Shown piece after piece: positions 34,988-44,400 of a DNA stretch of 64,000 nucleotides. This stretch comes from Faecalicatena contorta. GTDB lineage: Bacteria > Bacillota > Clostridia > Lachnospirales > Lachnospiraceae. Position 1 is the first letter of the stretch. Each line of letters opens with the position of its first letter. A program made the translations under genes and the position numbers. The stretch covers positions 29,676-93,675 of the forward strand of contig NZ_JAFBIX010000014.1 in assembly GCF_021531895.1 (NCBI RefSeq), in the 5' to 3' direction. The notes under the pieces were generated by a model. It was not told the DNA's origin, made no database searches, and was given only the letters and a program-made list of their open reading frames with translations.

Positions 34988-36192
34988 TGAGTGATTTTGA
35001 TATTACTAATGCAAGAAAAATGTATAAGGATAATAGAGATGTAATATCACTATTCTCTGGAGCAATGGGACTAGATATTGGAATGTCAAAAGCAGGACTC
35101 AATGTTGTCATAGGGCAGGATTTTGACGTAGCTTGTGTGGAGACAATGAAGGCAAATGGACATAACGTTTTAGGCGGAGATATTAGAGAAATTAACCCAG
35201 AAACTATTCTAGAAATGACGGGGCTTCATCGAGGAGAGCCATTTATGATTTGTGGTGGTCCGCCGTGCCAGCCTTTTTCAACGGCTGGAAAACGTCTCGG
35301 AATAAATGATCCCAGGGGAAGTTTATTCATGGATTTTATAAGAATGATAGATTATATTCGCCCTAGGTTTTTTGTTATGGAAAATGTGAAGGGCATTATG
35401 TCTGCACGTTTAAAGCATGTTTCGTCAGCAGAAAAAGATGAAAAAGACCCTGAACAAAAATTAGGAACTGTACTAGAAGTAATATTGTCCGAATTTGAAA
35501 AGTTAGGATATAAAACGGTGTACGGAGTATTAGATGCTGTAAACTATGGTGTTCCACAATTTCGGGAACGATTTGTTTTGATTGGTAGTAGAGATTATGA
35601 AGATATCTTTTTGCCTTATCCAACACATTTTCAAAAGCATCAGAACAAAAATTATCGTTGGCGAACTATAGGGGATGTAATAAAAGATATTGAAGAAGAT
35701 GATACAGAATGTGCAACACTGAGTGCAGATAGAAAAAGATATTTGCAGATGGTTCCTGAAGGTGGAAACTGGAAAGATTTACCAAAAGAGATAATTCCTG
35801 AAGCGATGGGAGGAGCATATAAGTCGGGGGGAGGAAAAGTTGGATTTTATAGAAGACTAGCTTATAACCAACCATCTCCGACTGTAACAACGTCACCAGG
35901 ACAAAAAGCAACAATGTTGTGTCATCCGGTTAAAGACCGTACTTTAACGGTAAAAGAATATGCAAGAATCCAAGAGTTTCCTGATGAATGGAAGTTTGTT
36001 GGAAACACATCTGCAAAATATAGACAAATTGGTAATGCGGTACCTGTTGGATTGGCAGAGGCGATAGGACGAGCTATTCTTTCTACTGCAGAAAATTCGG
36101 CAGTTGTTCCTACTAAGCGTTTTAGAGGAACTAGAGTACATAGTAAGATTAAGGAGGCAATTGAAATAGGAGGAACTCAGAATGGCAATTAA
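34987..36192 (+). CDS. DNA cytosine-5 methyltransferase (DruM-like)
   Basis: A 401-residue C5 methyltransferase: motif I VISLFSGAMGLDIG, motif IV GGPPCQPFS with the catalytic Cys (about residue 95), motif VI MENVKG, motif VIII QFRERFVLIG, and motif X IGNAVPVGLAEAIG. All core motifs are present, so it should be active. It overlaps the endonuclease gene by 11 nt. It could protect host DNA from both the PmeII-like nuclease and the downstream helicase system; in Druantia type II the equivalent gene is druM. Target sequence cannot be read from the protein. Confidence 0.93.
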   Translation: MSDFDITNARKMYKDNRDVISLFSGAMGLDIGMSKAGLNVVIGQDFDVACVETMKANGHNVLGGDIREINPETILEMTGLHRGEPFMICGGPPCQPFSTAGKRLGINDPRGSLFMDFIRMIDYIRPRFFVMENVKGIMSARLKHVSSAEKDEKDPEQKLGTVLEVILSEFEKLGYKTVYGVLDAVNYGVPQFRERFVLIGSRDYEDIFLPYPTHFQKHQNKNYRWRTIGDVIKDIEEDDTECATLSADRKRYLQMVPEGGNWKDLPKEIIPEAMGGAYKSGGGKVGFYRRLAYNQPSPTVTTSPGQKATMLCHPVKDRTLTVKEYARIQEFPDEWKFVGNTSAKYRQIGNAVPVGLAEAIGRAILSTAENSAVVPTKRFRGTRVHSKIKEAIEIGGTQNGN

Positions 36193-36922
36193 TAATACAT
36201 ATGATGAACAGGCGGTTACAAAGGCTATTGCAGAGGCATTGGAAAATTTTTATGGATCATTGATTGTGAAAATTGATGGTTTAGATATTAAGAAGGTTAT
36301 GAAAAGAAAAAATCCATATCTGTATCGAGCTAAAGCTATGGAGAGTGCATCAGAGATAGTGGAATCTGTTTTAAGCGCATTTGTTTCATCTAGCGAAGAA
36401 ACTATTTTTGGAAATTGTTTTTTTGAGCCTATAGCTATAGCTGCGAGTGGTGGAAATAAAGCGCTCGCAGAAGGAATCGATCTTATGATTCAAGACAATG
36501 AAAATAATGTCATCTATGCTGTGGCTGTTAAAAGTGGGCCCTCTGTATTCAATGCTGATAGTAAAAAACGTCAAGAACAAAATTTTACGGCAGCATCAAA
36601 ATTGGCACAACAGGCTAAAGCAAGATATGAGGCATATATTGGTTACTGCTACGGAAAGAAAAAAGAAAGTGGACGTGGTAAGCCAAAGATGTATCAGGAA
36701 CTTGCTGGAAAGAAATTTTGGGCAGAATTAACCGGAGATGAAGAATTCTATAAAAAAATAATTACGTTTATGGGAACAATGCCAGAACAGTACGTTGCAT
36801 CGTATAAGGAAAGTTATAACAAAGCAGCAAATCGTTTGTTGAGAGAATTTGCAACTGATTTTTGTAAGGAAGATGGAAGTATAGACTGGGAAAAGTTAGT
36901 TGAGTTTAATTCCGGAGATTAA
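36182..36922 (+). CDS. PmeII-family type II restriction endonuclease
   Basis: A 246-residue protein recognised as PmeII-type from blocks such as VMKRKNPYLYRAKAM, SAFVSSSEETIFGNCFFEPIAIAA (residues about 60-83) and GIDLMIQDNENNVIYAVAVKSGP, where the Asp and the Val-x-Val-Lys look like a PD-(D/E)XK core (D...V-A-V-K). It pairs with the C5 methyltransferase directly upstream to form an R-M pair. It is not a standard Druantia type II component, which makes the locus composite. Confidence 0.85.
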   Translation: MAINNTYDEQAVTKAIAEALENFYGSLIVKIDGLDIKKVMKRKNPYLYRAKAMESASEIVESVLSAFVSSSEETIFGNCFFEPIAIAASGGNKALAEGIDLMIQDNENNVIYAVAVKSGPSVFNADSKKRQEQNFTAASKLAQQAKARYEAYIGYCYGKKKESGRGKPKMYQELAGKKFWAELTGDEEFYKKIITFMGTMPEQYVASYKESYNKAANRLLREFATDFCKEDGSIDWEKLVEFNSGD

Positions 36923-36942
36923 TAATAAAGGAATGTTGATGT

Positions 36943-38493
36943 ATGAAAACTGCTATCGATTGTTACGCGCGAGGAAAACAGAGAGAAGCAAATGCAGATG
37001 AATACTCTAGAGCAAGATCATATTCTCAAGGAAGATTCATTTGTCCTGAATGTGGTGAATTAGTTCATCTTACAGGAAGCAGGTATTCAAATCATTTTGC
37101 TCATTATAAAAAAACAGATGTGTCAGCTCAATGTGATCGTAGAGTTGATGGAATGCCAACGCAATCAGTGTACGAAAGAATAGGATTGCCACTATATCTA
37201 AGAAAAGATGATAATGGTGATTTTAGGCTGTTTATGGGGTTTAGAACTTTGCCGAAAAGCGTGCTTGAACAAGCTGAAAAAAACAAAATGTTCTTTCATA
37301 TCATCGGTACAGAGCAAAAATATAGAATTACTCGTGAACGTTTCATTGATGGTGAGACAACATTAATTCCTATATTGCATATACCGTTAGGACAGGCTAA
37401 ATACCATTTGAAATACGAGCCACAGAATTGTTCGGCTAGTATTTTGAGTTATTGGTCAGATGAAGCTGATGGTTTCTCCTACGATGGAGCATTGTTTTCT
37501 GTAACAGGTCTTGGTGGAAAGAAAATAAGACATGGTGACACGGTTTCTACAGATATTGAGTATTATTGGATTAGAAGAAGTGCGAGTCTTCCTAGTTATA
37601 TTTCAGGAATCAAAATGAAGAGAGTAGGTAATTTGATCCTGAAAGATAGTAAATACAGTGTGTTTCAAGGAAAATTTGATTCATCGATAAGCGATTCAGA
37701 ATTCTCTAGACTTACCACATATTTAAGGGAGTCGCTAAAAGTACATTTGTTAGAAAAACAACCGGAATTTATCCCTATTTGGCCGCCTTGTCTAAAGACA
37801 GAGAATGGATACATTACGAAAAATAATAATAGATGGATTTACGGACGGGTAGAATCGGGAAATGATGATCCGAAAATGTATATATATCGAGGAATCAATG
37901 CAATACCAGAACAGGTGGATTTAAAAGATAGAGTAGCAAAAGTATTAATAACATTCTCAGACACCTATATTAGCATAGATAGAAAATATGTGTCTGGTGG
38001 AGTTGATATTTTGAAACATGATTTCCAGATAAATGAAAAGTGCATAAGTTTGGAATTAAATCAAGAAATGAAATCAAGAGGATATGAGAGTATTGATTTG
38101 GACAATAGTGAAGAGGATGTTAAAATCATGCTTCCATATGAATTCGACTACATATATTTAAAAAGAAGTGGAGAAGCAACGTATAAAAAACGTGTTAAAG
38201 AAATCATACTTGAAAATATAGCAAATCAAGATTGGCTTATTATTATCAGTAATCAAACTGTGTATTTCGCATTTGAGTTTAATGTTGATGAGGCGCCAAA
38301 TTGTGAGAATGGATTAAGTGAAGAAGAGCTATTGAAAGCAATTCTATTCTATACGCATACAAAAAAAATAAAAATACCATATAAGTATCAGGTGAAGTTA
38401 CATAAAAAATTTGAAAACTCAGCTGAAATAAAGAAACTTTTGAAAAAGGATGAAATTCCAGTTCCAGTCCTTAAGATTTTGGAGGAATTATAA
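36943..38493 (+). CDS. Defence-island protein with CoiA-like N-terminal zinc motif
   Basis: A 516-residue protein. The N-terminus has ARGKQREA then FICPECGELVHLT...YSNHFAHY, a Cys/His zinc motif like that of CoiA-type proteins (C-x2-C...H-F-A-H). The remainder is beta-rich and unlike anything I recognise. Its place after a C5 methyltransferase and before a DUF1998 helicase suggests one of the two uncharacterised Druantia type II subunits (DruF or DruG), but I cannot tell which. ATG 36943 follows GGAATG; the next gene starts directly at the stop. Confidence 0.7.
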   Translation: MKTAIDCYARGKQREANADEYSRARSYSQGRFICPECGELVHLTGSRYSNHFAHYKKTDVSAQCDRRVDGMPTQSVYERIGLPLYLRKDDNGDFRLFMGFRTLPKSVLEQAEKNKMFFHIIGTEQKYRITRERFIDGETTLIPILHIPLGQAKYHLKYEPQNCSASILSYWSDEADGFSYDGALFSVTGLGGKKIRHGDTVSTDIEYYWIRRSASLPSYISGIKMKRVGNLILKDSKYSVFQGKFDSSISDSEFSRLTTYLRESLKVHLLEKQPEFIPIWPPCLKTENGYITKNNNRWIYGRVESGNDDPKMYIYRGINAIPEQVDLKDRVAKVLITFSDTYISIDRKYVSGGVDILKHDFQINEKCISLELNQEMKSRGYESIDLDNSEEDVKIMLPYEFDYIYLKRSGEATYKKRVKEIILENIANQDWLIIISNQTVYFAFEFNVDEAPNCENGLSEEELLKAILFYTHTKKIKIPYKYQVKLHKKFENSAEIKKLLKKDEIPVPVLKILEEL

Positions 38494-40401
38494 ATGAGTT
38501 TGGATGAAAAAATATTGGAATCATTGGATGAAGAAGAGATTAAAGTCGTTGTTCAGCATATGAGTACTAATCTTCTTTTAATCCCATTAAAGAGTAATCA
38601 AAAAATGTATTCTCAGCAAATAAAAAGATTGGGAAGAATGGATGCAAAATCTCCACTCGTACAAAAAATGTTGCCAGCAATGGTTCTAACGCTTATGAAA
38701 AAACAGGACGTTAAGTATACCGAAATCATATCAAAGTATTTATGTGATACTAGACGTCATTTTGAGGATTATCTGAAGGAAAATGAAATAGGAAACGCAT
38801 TGTCTCATGATGTTCCGGAAAGTTACGCATCTTTGTATTGGACGTACAGAAAAGATGTTGATAAATCATGTGATTTATCATACTTTTGGATAATGCTTAA
38901 ATTGGTTGGTGACGAATTAGATGCAACGGAACAAACACGAATTGAATATTGCGTCGAGCAACAAGAAAACAATGTTCAAATGGTTGCTGATTATGAAAAT
39001 AGAATTGAACAGTCGACACAAGAACATCAAGTCGAAATAGAACAGTTAAAAAAGAAGCATTCCAAAGAGATAAAGGATCTGCAACAAGAGATAAGAAGCT
39101 TGAGTGATTTGATACAAGGGAAAAAAGATTCTTTGGAAGAAATATGGGAACGAGAAACTGATAAGAAACACGTCCAAAGAATGAGAACTCTTGATGAGGA
39201 GTATGAGCAGAAAAAGGTAAGACAAGAAGAACAATATCATGAAAGCAACAATCAATTGGAGTGTGAATATCAAGAAAAGAAGAATCGTTTACTGGTTGAG
39301 ATTGAGGAACAAACAGAAAGATTAAAAGCGGAATACGAAACAAGGAAACAAACATTATCGGAAGATATACAGAATCTTGAATCGCGTGCTAGAAGTTTAT
39401 CTGAAAAAGAAAGTGTTTTGCAATCAGAGATTGAATCCTTAGAATCAAGAAAATCTGTTTTGCAAGCATATATAGATCATTATTTTCAGCAATTTGAAGA
39501 ACACGCAATTCAGATGAGTTTGGATGCATTACTTAAATCCAAGTTTGCTGAAAATGCCTTTTCTTCTTCTCAGATGGAATTAGGTGTAAGAACACAAACA
39601 ATTCATGAGAATGTGAATGAATTGCTTGTGCATGAGGGAACCCCAATTAAAAATGGAGATTATATAGATCCGGCCGAAGAACTTGAAGATATGTTGATGG
39701 ATTTGAAAGAAAATATTGGCAGGTATTTCGAGGATCCATATGAAATAGCAAAGCTTGTATTAACTGCTCAGAGTTTAGGTAAGGTGATGCTTATTGATTC
39801 TTTTTCTGCAAGAAAAATAGGTGATTCTATATCTGCACTTACTGATGGAAAATGTGTCACAACAATTGATCTTAGTGATGGTAAATATACAATAAAAGAA
39901 GTCATCGATTTTATTAATAATAGGCCCGAAATTACAATTCTTGTAGAAGGTCTGATCGATCGCTTTGATGATAAAGTTATAGCTTCGATTTATCATGGTT
40001 GTCCCGGTACGATAGTGATATTTAGTTACGCAGAAAAGGCTACGTTGGATATGCTTTCAAAAGCTTATTTGCAATATGCTATTCCATTTTGTTTCGAAGA
40101 AAAAATCACTCTAGAATCTAGTGAACCAATATTGCTCAGTAATCAGATTTATCAAGATAATTTGCCTGACATTAATATAGAAGAGTGCAAAAAAATCTAT
40201 AAGAAACATTTTTCAAAGTTGTATAGGGAAGGATATTTGACAAAAAGTTTGGCTTTGGAAGTGACTAAATTCATTGAGATATATAAAGCACTAGAAAATG
40301 GGGGAAAGGTGTCAGGGTTAGCAAAAGAAACTATAAGATTTTTCCTTAGCAATCTAGAAGAGGAAAAGGAAAATCAAGTATTGCTGAAAGACTTAATATA
40401 A
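38494..40401 (+). CDS. Large coiled-coil defence-island protein
   Basis: A 635-residue protein. Residues 1-140 form a helical N-terminal domain; 150-345 are a long coiled coil (HQVEIEQLKKKHSKEIKDLQ and similar heptads); 400-635 form an alpha/beta domain with VMLIDSFSARKIGDSIS and ITILVEGLID, reminiscent of an AAA-like fold but without a Walker A motif. No family recognised. Likely a structural or DNA-bridging part of the helicase complex. It abuts both neighbours, so it belongs to the operon. Confidence 0.65.
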   Translation: MSLDEKILESLDEEEIKVVVQHMSTNLLLIPLKSNQKMYSQQIKRLGRMDAKSPLVQKMLPAMVLTLMKKQDVKYTEIISKYLCDTRRHFEDYLKENEIGNALSHDVPESYASLYWTYRKDVDKSCDLSYFWIMLKLVGDELDATEQTRIEYCVEQQENNVQMVADYENRIEQSTQEHQVEIEQLKKKHSKEIKDLQQEIRSLSDLIQGKKDSLEEIWERETDKKHVQRMRTLDEEYEQKKVRQEEQYHESNNQLECEYQEKKNRLLVEIEEQTERLKAEYETRKQTLSEDIQNLESRARSLSEKESVLQSEIESLESRKSVLQAYIDHYFQQFEEHAIQMSLDALLKSKFAENAFSSSQMELGVRTQTIHENVNELLVHEGTPIKNGDYIDPAEELEDMLMDLKENIGRYFEDPYEIAKLVLTAQSLGKVMLIDSFSARKIGDSISALTDGKCVTTIDLSDGKYTIKEVIDFINNRPEITILVEGLIDRFDDKVIASIYHGCPGTIVIFSYAEKATLDMLSKAYLQYAIPFCFEEKITLESSEPILLSNQIYQDNLPDINIEECKKIYKKHFSKLYREGYLTKSLALEVTKFIEIYKALENGGKVSGLAKETIRFFLSNLEEEKENQVLLKDLI

Positions 40402-40420
40402 TGGATGAAGGTTTAGATAA

Positions 40421-41440
40421 ATGAATTCTGAATTAATGGCTCAGTTGAGAAAAGATTTGAAAGTTAATACGTATGAAGGAGAACTAACTACATATTATGA
40501 ATGTCGATTGATCTATTCAGCACTTGCTGAATGGATGCGCTTTACGGTTTTTGATGAGGTGACGGACGATTATTTCTGTAAAAGTAAAGCATATATACTT
40601 CGCAGGGGAATAGAAGTATTGCGTTCATTTATCGGATCTTCCCCTGCGTTGCAACAATGGTTTTTAGAAGATGAAAAAGGGGTTCATGAATTCGATGCTC
40701 CAGTAAAAGAAATTAGAGATCGTATGCTATTGGCTGGAGAATATTTTGAGTTCCTTCCATCGCATGATTTGACGATACCATCAACTGAGAGAATTAACAT
40801 AAATGATCGTTTTGATAGAGTGATTGGAACTTCGGTGGACAGTATTTCTAATCAAATTAAATATGTTGGAATTACAAAAATTGTCAAAACGGAAGCTGTA
40901 AAAAAAGATTATGATGAATTTTCCTTAGAACAATATATGGCATGGATTCTGAAAACAGCAATTTGGAATACTGTAAAGGATATTGATAAATTTGAGTTCT
41001 TTGATGCATATAGTAAAAAAGCTCCCTATAAGTCTTGGGTGGATTTCCCTCCAAATGGAATGGATTATCATTTGGGTCGAATCTCACTTTATAATGGACT
41101 TCATGAATACTACTTGTTCAAAAAGAATAAAGAGGGAGAATGGTTAAATTCTCAGCTTCAGGAATTATTAAGTGAAACAAAAGAAGAACGACGTATTATA
41201 TTGGGTTTGCGAATGATGTGCAATAATAAAGCTGTTGTTAAATATAAAACTAGAGGCGATGTTGTTGAATTAAAATTGATGTGTCGTTTGCCAATAAAGG
41301 AAGAAATTCTTATGGAGACGTATTGTTGGCCTTTACGTTATTATATGGATAAATTAAATTATATTGTTCCAGTAGAAGTGTGGCCCAATATCAAGCACAC
41401 ATTGGAAGTAAACCTTGGAATGAAAATTGAGGAGCAATAA
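40421..41440 (+). CDS. Uncharacterised defence-island protein
   Basis: A 339-residue protein with no recognised domain (ECRLIYSALAEWMRFTVFDE; YMAWILKTAIWNTVKDID; WPLRYYMDKLNYIVPVEVWP). Predicted mostly helical with a beta-rich C-terminus. It lies 3 nt before the helicase gene, so the two are probably made together, and may be a dedicated partner of the helicase. Confidence 0.65.
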   Translation: MNSELMAQLRKDLKVNTYEGELTTYYECRLIYSALAEWMRFTVFDEVTDDYFCKSKAYILRRGIEVLRSFIGSSPALQQWFLEDEKGVHEFDAPVKEIRDRMLLAGEYFEFLPSHDLTIPSTERININDRFDRVIGTSVDSISNQIKYVGITKIVKTEAVKKDYDEFSLEQYMAWILKTAIWNTVKDIDKFEFFDAYSKKAPYKSWVDFPPNGMDYHLGRISLYNGLHEYYLFKKNKEGEWLNSQLQELLSETKEERRIILGLRMMCNNKAVVKYKTRGDVVELKLMCRLPIKEEILMETYCWPLRYYMDKLNYIVPVEVWPNIKHTLEVNLGMKIEEQ

Positions 41441-41443
41441 GTT

Positions 41444-44400
41444 ATGGATGAATATAGTATCGAAAATACTCATAAGGCATTAAAAGGTCGGTTGATTGAA
41501 TATATAGAAACAGCCTATTTTGGAAAGAATGATGAGTTGAGAAATTTATGCAAGGATGAGCTGGAGTTACAGGGCGTTATGTGGAAAGAGCCGTATATAG
41601 AAGCGAATCCAGCATATGTCTCAGTAATTAGCGGGATAAGTAAAAGTAAGAGCATACCTGAAGATGTAAAAGAAATACTTGGTGAGATGATAGAGTGTGG
41701 GTTAGGTGTCTACCAAAATCCATATTCTCATCAGATCGAAGCTTTAGAGGCTTTTTATAGTGGCAAGGACTTATTTGTTGCCACAGGAACCGGTTCTGGT
41801 AAAACAGAATGTTTTATGTGGCCAATGATAAGTAAACTGGTAAGAGAAGCAAAAATGAGCGCAGAATCTTGGTCAAAGCGAGGCGTTCGTGCAATGATGT
41901 TATATCCTATGAATGCATTGGTATCAGATCAGCTTGGTAGATTAAGAAAAATGATAGGCACAGATGCATTCTATAACCTGTTTGTAGACTATACCAAAGA
42001 AAACAGACGTCCACAGTTTGGTATGTACACTGGACGAACACCTTATGCTGGAGAGATAAAGTACCAGCAGGATAAAGCATTAGCGGCTACATTACAGGCG
42101 AATTTGATTGACCGAGATCAAGAAACCGTTGATCAATTAAAAAAGATGGGAAAATATCCAGCGAAACATGACCTGGAGCATTTTATAGATGGATTATTAG
42201 AGCAGAAGCATATAACAAATGACAAAGATGCTGAAATGATCACTCGATTTGAAATGCAACAACATACCCCAGACATCTTGATTACTAACTATTCTATGCT
42301 TGAATATATGTTAATGCGTCAGGAAGAACAAAGCATATGGAAAGATACATCTGAATGGTTAAAAGCAGATGATGAGAATAAGTTGTTGTTTATCATAGAT
42401 GAGGCACATATGTACAGAGGTGCTTCAGGCGGAGAAGTAGCATTATTAATTCGCCGTTTTATCAATAAACTGGGTGTTGATAGAAAGAAGATTCAATTTA
42501 TTTTAACTAGTGCAAGTATTCCTAAGAACGAGGAGAACAAAGTAAAGCAATTCATCGCGGATTTAACAGCTATGGATGATAATGATAGTTCAAATATTGC
42601 TATTATAAGAGGAAGCCAGGAGATAATTGACAATCATTCTTCCATTAAGTTAGATGCTGAATTACTAGCTCAGTTTGATATTGATTTATTACACGGCAAA
42701 TCAAGAATGACGGGGATAAGACAGTTTGGTAAACTGGCTAAATTAGATGTCGATTCATGTGATTTTTCAGATGAAAAGCAAGTTGAAAACTGGTTATATA
42801 AGGAATTAGTAAAAATCAAACCACTCCTGTCAATTATGAAAAACTGTCGTGGAAACGCAATAGCTTTTGACGAGCTGGCTAAGAAAGTATTTCCTGATGC
42901 AAATTCTACAGTGGCAAAAAAAGCAACAAGTGTACTACTATCTGTTGCGCCGTTGGCGAAAAACAAAGAGGGACAAGTGTTGTTTCCATCACGTTTGCAC
43001 ATGATGTTCAGAGGGATTAGAGGCATTTATGCTTGCTCTAATCCTAATTGTCATGCAAAAAAACACGTTACAAATTTACCACTTGGGAAAATATATATTG
43101 GTAATCATCCAGATATTTGTGAGTGTGGCGGAAAAGTATATGAGTTGTTGAATGATAGAACATGTGGAGCTCTTTTTTTAAGAGGATATATGGACTTAGA
43201 TTATCCGGAAGATAGATTTATTTGGAATAAAAAGGGTGCAATATCTGGAAATAATTTTAAAGAGATTCATTATTATGTCATTCCGAACAATGTAGTATTT
43301 CTGCCTAAAAAGGATTACAGAGTGGGATGGCTAAATGCTTTAGCGGGAAGAATCGAGGAAGATGATTCCCATGCTGGTGAAAAAAACTACATACATGTTG
43401 CATATAGTACTAAGTCCCCAAAGGATGAGCCGAACAAAATGACATTTGCTACTTGTCCAAGATGTCAAAAGATGCATTTAAAAGTAAGTGATTTCTCAAC
43501 TAAAGGTAATGAACCATTCTTCCATTTGGTATCAGAACAGTTAATGATTCAGCCACCTGTTATTACGGATGAAGCCAAACTGGAATTGACACCAAATGCT
43601 GGAAGAAAAGTGTTATTGTTTTCAGATAGTAGACAGAGAGCGGCAACATTAGCTAAGGAATTAACATCTGTAGCGGATGAGGATGCGATGAGAAAAGCCT
43701 TAACGGTTGCTGCCAAGGAACTCGAAGAGTGGGCAGAAAAAAATGACAAAGCACCAAGTATGGATTTGTTATATGTGTCCTTCTTAAAAGTTGCATTGGA
43801 TCATAGATTGAGATTCTTCTATGGTACGGATGAAGAAGATCTGCATAACCATCTTGAAGTAATGAGATCAACATTAGAGAGATATGCAAAACAGGCAAGG
43901 AGAGGAAGAAGATATAGCAAGATTGACTATAAAGAATTAAAAGATCAGAAATTTGCAACAGTACCAGATTTGTATTCAAGATATTTGCTAAAAATATTGT
44001 GTAGCAATTTCAGATCGTTTACAGATTTGGGATTGTGTTGGGTAGAACCTTGCAATTATATGCTTATTGACGAAGTATTAGATGAGATTGAAAATTCTAA
44101 AATCAATTTAGATGAAGAGCAATTTTTTGCATTATTTACAGCATGGGCAGCAGAAGTATTAACTGATAGTTATGCTTATGATTACGATATAAATCGTAAT
44201 GTGCGAAGAAGTTTAACAAATGTACCTCGTTTTGGGATTGATCCGGAAGGAAAGTTACCAAATCGTTTTAAAAAGCTTTTAAATGATAATGGCATCAATG
44301 ATGAGCAGCAAAAATTGCTTTATAAACAATTTGTCAAATTCGCACAAAAAGGAAGCGATGATAATGAGAATGTATATTTGAATCCACACGCAATTGCATT

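Noticed and set aside
40421..41440. Calling the 516-, 635- or 339-aa proteins DruF or DruG by name
   Set aside because: I cannot compare them to the reference proteins here; position alone is not enough to assign the names.
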